Assembly: GCF_949628215.1 (NCBI RefSeq)
Contig: NC_134282.1
Coordinates: 6,099,223 to 6,163,222 of the forward strand
Origin: Phalacrocorax aristotelis
Taxonomy: Eukaryota > Chordata > Aves > Suliformes > Phalacrocoracidae
Length of the DNA stretch: 64,000 bases
Direction: 5' to 3'
The notes under the pieces were generated by a model. The model was given only the letters and a program-made list of their open reading frames with translations. It did not search any database and was not told the origin of the DNA. Of this stretch, positions 25,601 to 38,900 are shown one piece after another; within the stretch, counting starts at the first letter, position 1; each line of letters starts with the position of its first letter. The position numbers and the translations under genes were made by a program.

Positions 25601-26321
25601 TGAAAGAAACAAACGGGATAACATATGGTGGGATTTTAGACAGGTTAGTTGTGTGGTAATTGAACAGGAATTCATACAGAAACAGCCATATTTTGTGATC
25701 AATACACTTGCTTATAAAGAGCAAGTATACAAGTGTTGTCTTATTTTATTAATTGGGTAAAAGGAGAGCTGTCTCTTTCTGCGCATGTTGATGAGGTGAA
25801 TTGTTAGGAACAGGGAAGAAAAGTGGTGTAATATATGACAAAGTGAGTAGCTGGTATGAAAGGGAGATGGAATATTCTATGCAAGATGTTACAATCTTCT
25901 CCTCTCATTTTATTCCTACTGTGAAAAATGCATCAGAGGTGCATACTAATACTACAGTGAATATAAATTCATGTGCTAGCTGTGTGTGATCATCTGAGCA
26001 GTGTTTTTAAGCAATTGTAAATTCTTGTCCTAAGATTTGCATCCCAGTCAGCTATGTGTATTGTAAGGAAAACCTAGCTTAATATTTCCATTTAGGTCTT
26101 CAGATTTTCTTAAAGTACAAGTAACTTACCTTAAAAAAACCTGTCAAAATCAGGTAATGACTTTGCCGAAGGTTGCGCAGATGCTTACTGGTCAAGGTGG
26201 AAGCATGGCACTGTTCAGTCATTCACACCTCAGGTATTTGTTCTTTTAAACTTCAGCTTAGGCTAAGCTTTCTAGATATGTCACTCGGTATAGAGGGAAA
26301 ACCACAGAAGTGTATTTTCCT
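22620..26321. other. Unique noncoding DNA
   Basis: No gene is recognised. The longest frame is 107 codons on the minus strand (24049-24372), Pro/Ser/Ala-rich near its start, with no family match. Overlapping frames at 25470-25760 (plus and minus) are mutual shadows. An ATTTGCAT octamer (ATGCAAAT on the minus strand) lies at 23608-23615. A stem ACTTGCT-tataaag-AGCAAGT lies at 25706-25726. Confidence 0.5.
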
Positions 26322-26367
26322 GTTTTTTTTTTGTTTTGTTTTCTTTTTTTTTTTTGTTGTTCTTTTC
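26322..26367. repeat. T-rich low-complexity tract
   Basis: Runs of T broken by single G or C residues (tttttttttgttttgttttctttttt and so on). Low-complexity sequence with no flanking element recognised. It makes the overlapping plus-strand frame, which is Phe-rich, meaningless as a protein. Confidence 0.8.
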
Positions 26368-26834
26368 TCAGGTTTTTGGTGGAATGTCTATTTCTAACTT
26401 AATTAGTCAAAGTCTTGCTGGTGAATGAAGGTGTTCTAAGTTTTACCTTAGCTCTATATTTAGGATATTTAAAAATTCTAATAGTACTACCTACTTTCTA
26501 AGCTCTATGTTTTACAACACTGGGATTAAAAACTCAGGTTGCTTTAAGAGTTGCTCAGAGGCGGTTAAAGATCTGTAAGGAATCCCTGAAAGTGCATTCA
26601 GGAATGACAGAATTGTCTGAGAGTGCTCTGGGATGATGTAATTTACTCTAGTGTAATCTGGAAAGCAACATTAGACCACCCTTTGAGAAATTCCTGCTGA
26701 ACTTTAGAGTACAAATTTCCCTGTTCACAGCAAAATGCGTTTCATACAGGTTTTGGTTTTACTAATGTAGGTACCTGGGAGCAGAACTTAGCCCTGAAAA
26801 GTTTTCACAGTGTTATTTGGAAGGAAATCCCCCC
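26368..26834. other. Unique noncoding DNA
   Basis: Nothing recognised: no open frame, repeat or motif cluster beyond background. Confidence 0.5.
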
Positions 26835-26900
26835 ATGATGTGGTTGGACCAGATGACCTCCAGAGGTCCGTTCCAACATCAACTGTTCTGTGATTCTGTG
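26835..26900 (+). mobile_element. CR1 LINE 3' tail fragment
   Basis: CR1 3' signature: 'ggttggaccagatgacctcc', 'agaggtccgttccaacatca', then GTTCTGTG (26885-26892) and ATTCTGTG (26893-26900). About 65 bp of the 3' end survive, so this copy is strongly 5'-truncated and noncoding. Confidence 0.9.
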
Positions 26901-28020
26901 TAAAGGACAAGAAGAGCAAATGTGGGATCGCAGGGGATAACAGTGGTTTTTTATTGTTCAACTGTGACTTCGATACCGTAAAGATGCACTAGCAACCATT
27001 AAGGTGTTAGCATTCACTGGCTTTGCAAAGGCTCTTCATTAAATGCAAAATGAAAAAATGACCAAAAAGAAAAAGAAACCTTTTGAAGTGCCACAAAAAT
27101 GCACTTTATTGAGTGTTTAATCTGAACAATCATTCCTACATGTTTGTCATAATCTCCCTACTTCTGACTTCATTGATGATCTAATGATTCTTCAGTGGTG
27201 ATTCCTCCTTATTCACGCATGCCAAATAAGTTTCTTTCAACAGTTCAGGTTTGTAGGCTTTTAAAATTTTAACTTTAATTTTCCTTTTCACTAACACTTT
27301 AATTCTCCACTGAAGTAGATTCTTTAAAAGTTTTATCTTCATTATAAAACCCAGTCATAATAAATAAAAGTATGACACTACTCTCCACTTTTGCATTCAT
27401 CTACTCTCATCAGAGGTCACTACTTTGACCTTGTCATCATTTTATGATGTATGTATTTTCTAGGTTTCTTTCTGTCATTTGGTCATCGATCACTTTTTCC
27501 CCCTCTTTACAATAGATGTGCCAATACCAATTAGTCTTGAACTACTTGTTATTTTGTGACCTTTAAAAAGGCCATGTTGCATGATTTATTTGCTTCTGCT
27601 CTGTGTGTTCAGATATTGTTTTGCTCTGGTAGAATCATGGGCCTTCTCTGATTTGGTAATTCATTTCCTTTTTTCTAAACGAAAACCCATCAAGAAATAT
27701 TGACATTCTCACTCCAGTGGAGACTAGTAAATGTTATCTGGAGAATTGTTCTGTTTGATTTCCTAGTTTTAATTGCTTGAGGCAATTCCTCTAGCACTCA
27801 GATTAATTATAGCAAAAGAGACTTCTAGGCACTGTAGAGTGAATGTGGTTCTGCCGTAGAGAGCAGCAGGATCTGGGAGAGAAGTGGATGGAGTGGGAGG
27901 AGGCAGGTGTCACACGATGGCAATGAGTAGGGCAACACTGTGAAGAATTTAGGGGAGGTGGAAGAGAACGAACAGAAAAGGAGGAGCTGGTGGATATCTT
28001 CATGTGGAGAAGCAGAATAC
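26901..28020. other. Unique noncoding DNA, purine-rich at its end
   Basis: No gene is recognised. The last 200 bp (about 27830-27990) are G/A-rich on the plus strand (gagagaagtggatggagtgg and similar), giving a Ser/Pro-rich 66-codon frame on the minus strand that is best explained by composition. Confidence 0.5.
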
Positions 28021-28074
28021 TTTTTTTTTTAAAGGCAAGAGGTTTGGGGTTTTTTCCCTCTTTTTTTTTTTTCT
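28021..28074. repeat. T-rich low-complexity tract
   Basis: Two T runs (28021-28030 and 28061-28072) flank a short purine-rich piece. Simple sequence with no element boundary seen. Confidence 0.75.
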
Positions 28075-29120
28075 ATCTGGTTTCATGGATTTATTTTACA
28101 TCTTCTGTCTATTATTTTAAAATTCCTTATTTAATAGTTTAAAGAAAGTTTTCTCTTCATTTTTTAAACAGATGAAGTAAGTCTAATATTTCAAAATTAA
28201 ATTGCACTTCTTAGTTCATTTTTTTTAACAAAAGGCCAATACCTCCTCTATTGGGTAAGTACAGATATTCATGGTTTTATGTTAATCTATTTCTCCAGAT
28301 TGTAATAGTCATGTTCTTTCTCTGTATAATTCAAGTAGACTTCACAGGAGAGATATTTGCCTGGAGGGGCTGGAAAAATATTAATCTAGTTTTTGCTATT
28401 GGCAACTACTGCTATTTGACCCACTGGTAAGTTCTGGCCTCTCCTTTATGCAGGATCTGGAGTCCATATTTCTGACTGACTTGCAGAAAATGAAAACTAT
28501 GTACCAGCCCACCAAACAGAGTATGGCTCATAAACTCAGAGTTTTAATTTGTTTCAGACCTCATATCTTAGAATATGGTACTTTGTTTTAAGGATCACTT
28601 TCACAATTTATTTATTAAAATATTGGAATAAAATAAAATATTACATAGTAAGCAAAGTGACACAGGCCAAAGTTTGAAGCCCTGTCTCAAAGGAGAATTT
28701 AGCAATGAAAGGAAAATAATTTATTTGGGAATATAATGTTGATCAAATCCACAACAGATATTGTATATCTGTTGTATTCAACAAATGTGGAACTTGACAT
28801 TGACTTTTTCAATACCAAAACACAAGACTATGATATTCATTCTAAAGAAAAAATTCTTCTGTTAAGGCTGTTTTACTTTCTGGGATTTAGACCAGCCCAA
28901 AAATATTCCAGGTTCAGTCAACTGCCTCACTGACTAACAGGCAAGTGTCGCCTAAGTAAAATGAAATGCATCCAGGCTAATTAAATCCGTGCCTTCCTGT
29001 TATGCCTATGGAGACCTGTACTTGTGGCATTACAGAGATCAAGCTATTTTGAACTGAACTAAGATCACCAGTAATTTAACATAGCCTAGCAGGCTTCTAC
29101 CCAAAAAGGTGAGGATGAAT
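28075..29120. other. Unique AT-rich noncoding DNA
   Basis: No gene, RNA or repeat recognised. One 65-codon plus-strand frame (28736-28933) has no family resemblance. Confidence 0.5.
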
Positions 29121-29960
29121 AATCATAGAATCATAGACTCATAGAATCGTTTAGGTTAGAAAAGACCTTTAGGACCATCAAATCCAACTGTTAACCTAAC
29201 ACTGCCAAGTCCACCACTAAACCATGTCGCTAAGCACCACACCCAAATGTCTTTTAAATAACTCCAGGGATGGTGACTCAACCACTTCCCTGGGCAGCCA
29301 GGTCTAATGCTTGACAACCCTTCTGGTGAAGTAATTTTTACTAATATCCAATCTAAACTTCCTCTGCTGTGACTTGAGGCTATTTCCTCTTGTCCTATCA
29401 CTTGTTACTTGGGAGAAGAGGTGAACCCCCACCTCACCACAACCTCCTTTCAGGTAGTTGTAGAGAGCAATAAGGTCTCCCCTCAGCCTCCTCTTCTCCA
29501 GACTAAACAACCTCAGTTCCCTCAGCTGCTCCTCATCAGACCTGCTCTCCACACCCTTCTCTGGACACGCTCCAGGAATTCAATTTCTTTCTTGTAGTGA
29601 GGGGCCCACAACTCAACTCATTATTTGAGGTGTGGCCTTTCCCTCCACAGCCTTTCCCTCTCCCACTAAGCAGATCACCTTATCAAAGGAGATCAGGCTG
29701 GTCAAGCAGGACCTGCCTTTCATGAACCCATGCTGGCTGAGCCTGATCCCCTCATTGTCCTGTACGTGCCACATGATGGCACTCAAGATGTTCTGCTCCA
29801 TAACCTTCCCCGGCACTGGGGTCAGGCTGACAGGCCTGTAGTTTCCCAGATCCTCCTTTCTGCTCTTCTTTTAGATGGGCATCACATTTACTAACCTCCA
29901 GTCAACTGGGATCTCTCTGGTTAGCCAGGACTGCTGATAAAGGATTGAAAGTGGCTTGGT
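29121..29960 (-). mobile_element. CR1 LINE copy, 5'-truncated and internally deleted
   Basis: This is the largest mobile element in the window. On the plus strand it opens with three tandem reverse-complement octamers (CATAGAAT 29124-29131, CATAGACT 29132-29139, CATAGAAT 29140-29147), marking the CR1 3' end in minus orientation. Reading the minus strand, the right part (about 29640-29960) encodes a piece of CR1 ORF2 reverse transcriptase and the left part (about 29250-29620) encodes the ORF2 C-terminal region. The RT catalytic segment between them is missing, so the copy has lost an internal block near 29635 as well as everything upstream of 29960. It also carries frameshifts and at least one nonsense change, so it cannot move. 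Confidence 0.93.
29300..29955 (-). pseudogene. Broken CR1 ORF2 (reverse transcriptase and C-terminus)
   Basis: In minus-strand order the remnant shows EIPVDWRLVNVMPI (about 29915-29874), then a stop at 29871-29873 where CR1 normally has Tyr (TAC to TAA in the P-I-Y-K motif). It continues with PGKVMEQNILSAI and QHGFMKGRSCLTSLISF in a 67-codon frame (29613-29816), both conserved in CR1 reverse transcriptase. The catalytic F/YxDD region is absent, because the sequence jumps near 29635 to [19 protein letters not shown] further frame change leads to [18 protein letters not shown] and [13 protein letters not shown] (29304-29552), the usual ORF2 C-terminus. No intact enzyme can be made. Confidence 0.88.
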
Positions 29961-32900
29961 TCCTATTTCATTCCCCTGAATCCAAAACGTGAAAACCTTA
30001 AGCCAATGTTCACAAGTTAAAAAAGTATATATTAAGCCCAATCTATAAATAGTCATACCCTTCTCTTGCCTAATATCCAAATGGGAAAACTGTAGCTGCT
30101 AACTGTTGCTACCTGGCCAGGCAAGGGCGAAAGTACCCATCTCCTTCTCTTGTTCATCACTCTTAATGACCAGGCAAAATTTGCCGAGAGGAGTGAATGA
30201 GGCATTGTATAAAACCTTGGCCCAAAATAACAGAGGAAGACAGGTAAAACTATGACTCTATTACTTACATTCTGCAAAAGTTAGCGGCGTTATCATCATG
30301 TGTAGACAGGCGTTAAAAGACACTGTGGCCTTTTAACATACAGCAGGTTGCTTCAACTCAGCTGTTATATACAAGCTACTCTGCAATAATTGCTCACGTG
30401 CATATTCTTAACTTCAGACAAATATGAGGTAATGCAATGTGACCTAAAGTCACTGGCTTTAAATTAAACTGAATTACTTCACATTTGTTGTGAACTATGA
30501 GCACACACATGGACAAAATGAACTAATCGAAGAGTATAATTTAGTGAGACAGATAACTGGTCTGTGGGGCTGGCCCTTATATCTTTTTGTAAAGAAGAGA
30601 AAAGGAAAGAATGAAGCAAAACATGTGACGAATGTTTGTCACATCTAATGAACGGGAAAGTGTTAGACAAGAAAGTAATATAGGAAACTTACTGTCTCTC
30701 TGAGAAAAGAGGCTTGCACCTTGCTTTCAGATAATCTCTGACTCTGTGAGACAGTTTAGACCTCTAAGTCTGCAGTCCAGATTTCCAAGAAAGAAGAATT
30801 ACAATGACAGAGTCCTAGAAAGTGTTCTGCAGAAAAAAAATACAAAGTGAGTGTAGATTAATTTTAGTTATGATAAGTACTACTTTTAATATTGGTGTTC
30901 CGTAACACTCAGAAGTACTAGTCAGAATCAAGAGCACAGTGTTGAACGTGCAGAGCACAGGATAAGTCTTTGTATCACGATGCATATGCAAGAATTTCTT
31001 GAAGGAAAATGTTGTATCATCTAAGCTATCCAGATCTAAAGAACTGCCATTTATCTCAGGAGTAACTGTCATTAAGTGTTGGTATCCAGCTTGGAAAGAA
31101 ATAACTTAGACCTCTATAACAGGCATAACAGGCATTTGTAGCATGCAACAGAGTATTTTTTTTCTGTGGTAGAAATTACTTACACATGCTTACTCATTCG
31201 CAGTCTGCCAGTCCATGATATCCTGACAAGGATAACTTTGGTTTTTGCTAATAACTGGAATGAAGTTTGCAAAAGAAAATGTATTGCAGCTAAAAGAGCC
31301 TTTTCAAAATTCCTCACAGACTTTGGTTGGTTGGACCTATAAGTACATATTCATGAGAATCCACAGAAAGCTGGATGCTGCTGATGAAGAGGGATTTTTC
31401 TTCCAGCTAATAAGTTCAGTGTGAGTTATGAGCATTGTAGCTATAATGCATTTCACATTCACACAAATGATGATAAAAAGTCCTGTTCTACAGCCTTCTC
31501 CTGTGAGTGAAAGGTTTAATCCAGGGGACTACCAGAATGTTTCCTTGCATTAACAACCTTTGGTAGATGAAATAACACCTTAGCATATTTTGCCAATTAA
31601 ATTACCTTTAAAAGTTTCTGGGAATCAAATTCACATTGATGCCACCTTTGGCTCCCTTGGTTGTGCCGAGCTTTTGCAAGTCATGCCACAGCAGCTGTGT
31701 CTTTGTAATTTTTCTTTAATTTACAGATTGAACAATTCCAGGAGGAAGACAAAATGAGTTAAACCACTTGCCTTTGTCTATAAGACTTTTGGGGAAGAAA
31801 ATCAGAGTACCCACCTTCCCAGAGAAGACCTCTGGAGAATCAGTTTTGCAAAACATGCATGTCTTGGTAAAAGAGACTGTAAGCATTGAGTTTTTAATTG
31901 GTTATTTGGCAATGGGTAAAGAACTTAAAACTGCTAAAGGAAGGTTCTAATACAGATGTACGAAGGACGAAAATACTCTAGTAAATAGAGATTTTAAATA
32001 GTAACATTTATTGCCAGTGCCAATGCAAAAGGTTTCCATCTAAAAATAAAAGTGAAAATATGGAATATGTAGTAACCATAAGGGCTTATTTAGTATTAAT
32101 TCCTTCTGTTCTTATTTCTCATGTTCACCTTCCACAGTTGTAAACCGGGTATTTTACTCTTTGCTGAACCTTCACCAGAGCTCAGTCCATGCCCGGAGCC
32201 CTCACGGCTGGACCTTTACTCGAGTTACACTTGCTGCTGGAGTCAGAGAGTCCCTATGGCTTAAGGGGGAGCTTCCTGAAAAGGAGGGGATATTGGTGCA
32301 GGGCAGGAAGATCTCCTCTTTTCTTCCTATCCATTGAAACTGGAGGCAGTTTTTTTCCACTAGAGTGCATGCCAAGATTCCCCATGATGCTCATGTCATC
32401 CAAGTCACACTTGGATCATGCTCAGGATGTCACAAATTTCTCCTAAAGTGGGCTGTGGACTGCAAAATCCTAGATATATATGCTCCTTCTTAAGACGACA
32501 TAGACATCAAACAGAACGCAATTATGCTCCTGGCTTAGGAGAGTCAGCAATGTTAAACTGCCCATCCAGTCTGCAAGCTAATCTATGTCATCACCTCTTT
32601 GTCATCTCAGAAAATAATGAATGTAAGGCCTTGATACAAGGACAGGAGCCTATTTCAGCTGTGGAATTTTTTTTGTTCCAAGTTAACATTCCTCTCCCTC
32701 TCTCATTTATCTCTGACAAGTACAATGTTTAGGAGTCAAAGACTTATGCACCTTTTTCAAGAAGGTCTGATTTCTAGATCAATAGCGTCCTTCTAATATA
32801 CCAATATACTCCATCCTCCACCATTAGGTTATCATGAATCAGGAGCAGGAGAATACAGTCTAAGCCCTTTGTTACCTTTGGTAATTCATCCTGCATTTTC

Positions 32901-35900
32901 AGGTCATTTCTTGTTTCAGTGGTTCAGTCTTTTTCATATAATTCTACAGTAAACCCTTACATTTTTGGCAATGTGCTCAGGGTCTAAAAAAAGATAGGGA
33001 GGAGAAAAAAAAATCTTACGTTTCCCAGCCCTTCAACATGAATAAACTGTTAAAACTTCCAAACTATTACTGTCACTTTAAAACTGGAAGAGTTTCCACC
33101 TTTCTAAAAACAGTGATGCAAGAAACACAGCTTTGTACTTCTACAGTGCTTGACATTTTATTGCCACAAATATTGACTCCAACATTCCCTGGACACAGCA
33201 CAAAAATTCATTTTGTGAATTGTATTGACAGCCTAAGCAGGTTCTTTCTTTTTCACTTGAATAGGCTGCTCTAACTTATTAACTCAGTCTTGAGGGTTTT
33301 GAATATTTACCTCTAAGATCTAGATATATTTACAGCACAGCATATGTTTTGATATGCAAGACACATACCACGAAGGTTACCATGCAATCAAATTATTGTA
33401 AAACTTCATGGAACACCCAGAAGATAAGTAGCTACCCTCATACAACCACCCCTAGGTCATACGATGGATAGATCACCTTCAGGCAGACCCTAAAGTGACA
33501 TATTTCCAAGGTGGTGGCTTTCATTTGATATGACTTTCAATCCCCAGTATGCAAGTCTGCCTCGTGACATTGAGGTAAATAGAGAGAATTTTAGAAATTT
33601 ATTTCAGTTAATTTTATTTGATAAAATTGGAACTTTGGTGTAATAAAAACCATTTTGTATCACCAGACAATCCTGCGAATACACACAGCAGCGTGCCTGA
33701 TTTTGATGACAAACAGAAAAGGACAAGGCAAACCTCCAGGAATATTATTTAATGAATCATAATTTGATTAAAACCACTTCTGGATACTATCTTTAACAGC
33801 TCATCTGGAATATATCTGCTTTCCCAATATGACAAGTTTTCCAAAGAATATAGCAGTGAGTTAGGTTTCATATTTGATGAGTCCAGAGAGGACCATATCT
33901 CAGCTCATTCAGATATCATATCCTAAACAGACTGAGATAAGTTTCTTTTGCCTGTGGAGTCATCCATACTTGCCTAGATAAACCAAGATGAAAATTGGCC
34001 TCCTTTTTCAAAGGCTAATTCAAGAAACTTCAGAAGTCTTCCTTTCTTTCTACTGATCCATCAACATTTTTCATAAGCCAACTGCATTTCTCTTTGAACT
34101 GTAGCTGGTTCAATCAAGTAGGATAAATCATTCAGGTTCTTTATAAGTGTAGTAACAGCCACTCTTGCTTAAAATCACTTTGGTGAACATTGCAGCTGTG
34201 GCAGTCAGGGGAGCTAATTAAAGTCTAGCCATAGTTTTCCAGTATACAGACTTAGGTCAAGTGTTTGACTTCTAATATGCCACTTACTGTGAAAATTCAC
34301 GCTTTATACTTAAGTCTGCTCTGCAACAGAAATGAAGCTTTTGGTGTGTCCCTTGGCATCCTAGCCCTGTGACCCAAGAATTCCTCTGATCAAGTCTTTG
34401 AGTTTTTGCTGCAGGTCCCTAGTTAGGGTGGCCCTGGAAAGGTTCCCTGGGAAGACACCTTCTCTGCTACCACCTCTACTTCACCTCTCCAATTTATCCT
34501 GTCTCATGCTTTATGCAGGATGAACTTTTGAGTGACTGAAGTAGATATATTGTACACCAACAATACAAAGAAATGATGAATAGCAAGACCCTTTAGTTGG
34601 TTTTACTACTGAGTGGGTCTCTCAACCTTTTCCTGAGGGTGCAGTTCCCTGCTGCTCCATTTAGGCTCATCTGTCAGAAGAGGCTTGGTTCCTCCAGAAC
34701 TGGGGAATGAGAAGTTGCTCAGCTGAAAGTATACGTGCTCCCTCCTCTGCCCTGAAGGCTGGGAACCGCAGGTAGCGACAGTGTGTGGCTAGTTTCCTGG
34801 CTGGCATGAACAATTGCTGCTGGCAGTTGCAAACTGTTCTCTCTTCTCTCGCCCTAAAGGACTAGGATTGCTACTACCACAGTCCTGAGCACAAGCCACA
34901 GTTTACCATGAAGTTCACACAGTTACAGAATAACAAAATAATAAACAAGTTAAGGCTCTAGAGTAACATGTCTGCTGTGAAATAGTCAGATTCCTGTAGT
35001 GTCCTTTGACTGAGTAAAGCAAAGTCAAAGAAATTGTATGCCAGCAGCTATAGTTAAGAGGCACCTTCTATTCTAGAGAATATACACTGTTAAATACGTC
35101 TATGGATCATAAAAATTAAAGAATACTGACTTTTTATTTATAACCACCTCTAAGGTAAATACCGTCTTACAGACAGTCTCATACAGTACCCAGTATATTT
35201 CCAGTCGTGTGGGAGGTTAATGTTTGTTATACAACTTTCCAAGAGTCAAAACAAGTAATTGCCTGAGCATCAGTTAATAAATAAAAGAAGTGCCAAAGGC
35301 AGCTTGAGGTGCAGGCAAGAAGTAACCAGACAAAGAGATCACAGGAAACGCTGCATGTATCTTTTCATATCTAAAAGTGTAGTACTGAAGTTCTGCCATG
35401 ATAACCCAGGAAAATCTGAGAATAGAACCGGTGCAACAGATCCTCCAGACTGGAGGTTTAGTGAGTGCTGATAGTTTACAAACAAATGCTGTGTGGCGAT
35501 GAGAGTTTGATTCCAAATATTCATCAGTACAAGTCAAACGGTCTATACCAAATCATCAAGATAATACTGTTACAGGACAACATCAGTAAGACCAAGACTG
35601 GAGTTTGCTGCTTTGCCTTTCAAACACTCATAGGAAAACACTAGGAGAGTTTTCAGTGATTCCAGGAAAATTTAATCTTTTTCTTTTAAGTTTCCCAGTA
35701 CCAGGTTGCTAGGAAACATTTGCAGTATAACTAAAGAGGAATGAAGTATATTACAGAGGTATAAAATAGTCCAGTGTTAACTGAGTAGAGCAATAGTTTA
35801 AGAGCTATCATTCGCACCAAGAACTGAAAACTCTGCAACATTCTCAATTAATTTTAACTTTTAGTGACTTTCCTCTAGAATTTAATTTTTGTTTCCAGAG

Positions 35901-38900
35901 AGTCCTTGCCTGAAAAAGCTCAGTGACAGCTTATAATATTATTGTAAAAACAGACTCTATTTTCAGAGTTAAAAAGGCAATCTATATTGAAGGCTGTCAT
36001 AATTTTTACTCTATAACAACACATGTTATTTATTTGGTAAAAGTAATAAATATTAATTTTCATGTTGTGTATCAAACTGAATGAGAAAGAATGCACTAGC
36101 TGAGGCAAAATAAATACATATATCATGTTACTCAAATTAAAGAAAAAGTCACTAGTTCATTAATCCTTAGATTTCTAGACCCAAATATATATTAAAGGCA
36201 AGATAAAGGTAGAGACTGATCAGTAATATTAGAAGCATATTTTTCAAAATGTATCTACACACATTTTTAGTTTTGGGTGGGACAATATATAAGATATGCA
36301 CTGATTTCTAATTACCTCACTAATGCTTTGTCTTAATGTCTTCAAACTGATCCTGGAGTCCCTTGTTTGGTGGAAGGGAATTTCGCAGTGAATCTCAGAT
36401 GCCATGCTTTCCTGCAAATAAAGTTAAGGTAAGGGTAAGCCATCAAATCTGTAATAAGAAATTCAGATGGAAATAATCTTTACTGAGTTCCTAGGAACAC
36501 ACATTCTTATGTGGTCACAACACAAAAGGAGTCTGTAGAAAATGATGAAAGGTGTTTTTCTGGGAAAAATGCAGTTTTCTCTTGACTTTAACATGACTGC
36601 AAATGCGACATCACCCATATACAACAAAGATGTTAATCTTCTTTCAGGATTTATGAGTGCGATACAATACATTCTTTAATGAGACAGAGGTAAGTAGAAG
36701 TGTTTTAATGACAGGAAGATGTTCATAGAGCTTGTTTCTATCTTTCACTTAATAGCATGTATCTACCTTCACTGAAGATTAGAAGTTGTCTGAGATAATT
36801 AATGATAATTAGCAATCTCCAGTATACAAAGGATGGAATTTACCTTCAGATTTTAAACATCTGAATTTGGGTGCCCAAGCACATGAATGAGATACCTCAG
36901 CTGCCCCAAGGGTCCCTGGACATCTTGTGAGTACAGCCAGCGAAGTCTGGAGAAATACCCCGCTCACCCTGAAGTTGAGGGATCCATCTGGCCTCTTGAG
37001 TTGTCCCAGGCCTTGTTAGCTTGCACTGGCTTTAATTTAGCTTCCCACTTTGAGTTTAATTTAGCTGTGTCACCTGTTCCCTTGGGTTCTCTGGGTGTTC
37101 TGTCTAGAGACCTTCTGCAGCTTAAATAGGACATTGGTGTTGATGTCCTGTGCTACAGCTGTCAGGCCTACGCATAGGAGATGGATATGCTAGGGTTTGG
37201 GCAACTGAAGTGGGACTTCAGATACTGTAGATTATGGTGAAAGTTTAAATACTTCGTTCCTATAAAGACATCCTCATCTAGCTCTCCGAACCTGTCAAAT
37301 GAATCCCTCCTCATTTAAAAGATTATAAATGCCATCTTATTTAAATTACTTTACAGCAACAGAAATAATCACACAAAGATTGGCAAACCTACTTCAGTTA
37401 AAAATAACATAAACTAGAAGAGCAAAGTTTCCCTTCACCAGTCCTCCTCCTTTGTTTTCAACCCTATCTAAATAAAAACCTCAATGCAACCTTTTGCCAC
37501 ATCCATTTTTTTTCTCCTTGTTTCTATTAGATTTATTGTGTAAATAAAGCAAATAAAATTTCTCTCCATAAGACAAATCACTCCATTTATTTTCATTATT
37601 TATCCCTAATCACTCAGAAGGAAAAATACAAATATGGAAAGTCACTCTTTGTCTCTTTCAGTCATTTTTCTTTCTTTGATTAGCTAGCATGTTTGAGTTT
37701 CTCGTCTCAAGAAATCATATCATCATGCAACCATTTTCTTCTCTTAGCTCCTCTTAGCTTTTAGTTCCAGTACTTGGAACAGCTTAAGTGTGACAGATCA
37801 GATTTGGTGAATGTTAATAAACTAAAGTCAGTAAAATATCTGTCTGAATAATTTATCACAAATGTAGCACAGGTATATAGGTTCAGGTGCTATTGGAAGC
37901 TACTGGAGAAGTTAACTTGCAGCCAATGTGTAACATTTGAAAATTTTCGTATACTGGGTTTGACAGAGTTTTGAATGTTGCAATTCATACAAGATAATCA
38001 GACATTGTGGTGTTATTGTTTTGTGAGTATTCTTTCTCATTTCTTTTATTAAGATCATTTGATTTTTCTTACTTTTCTCCACATTGAGCAAACCCCTCTA
38101 TGAAAACCTATAAAAGAGGAGACTACCCATCTGCTCCTGTCTACCACTACACCCTGGTACGTACATTATACTTTCTTGCATGCTATGTACTATTGTAAGA
38201 ATAGCTGTCTGTATTGGGTCACACTAAAAGTATGAGTAGTCTGATGTTTTATCTCTAGTTGGTGCCAAGGAAATATAAAACTGGAGTAAACACGTAATGA
38301 TGTTTCCCCATTATATTGTCTTAGCTTACAGCCACTTCCTGTTCAGGGATTTACAGAAAAGAAGTCTTGCAGCCCTTGCACTAGTACCAGTTAATATTCT
38401 GTATCTTTTGCAAAATTTAATTGACATGTTTGGCCATGGTGAAAAATGTTATCTTTAAGTAGAAACCTGAATTGGATGTGTTTTGCACCCCCACCTGTAT
38501 GTCAGAAAGCTGAACATCAACTTATCTTCATAATTTCTGGTTCCTTTTTCCATTCCTCATTCTGGCAGACTGTAGTTTTGTTAAAACAGTGCTAACGCTA
38601 GCTTTTTATCATCCCAGTGAGAAGAGAAATATTTCTGAATTCTAAGTGGAAGGTGAATTCATAAGAAAACAGTATGCCCTTGTCATAAGTAAATAATATT
38701 TATCAGGTAATGTGTAGGATATGTGTTTGATTAGTCAAAGCTCTTTGCCTTCTACAAATCACACAGGTACAATTGGAGTAACCTATCTATTTTGATGCAC
38801 AAGAAAGCCTATTCTAGTGTACAATTTCAGACACTTGAGAAAGTAAAGTATCAAAATTTCCAAATCCCAAGTGAAAACAGAATGGTTTTGCTCTATTATG

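Noticed and set aside
25706-25726. Stem ACTTGCT/AGCAAGT
   Set aside because: A 7-bp stem with a 7-base loop is common by chance and has no small-RNA context.
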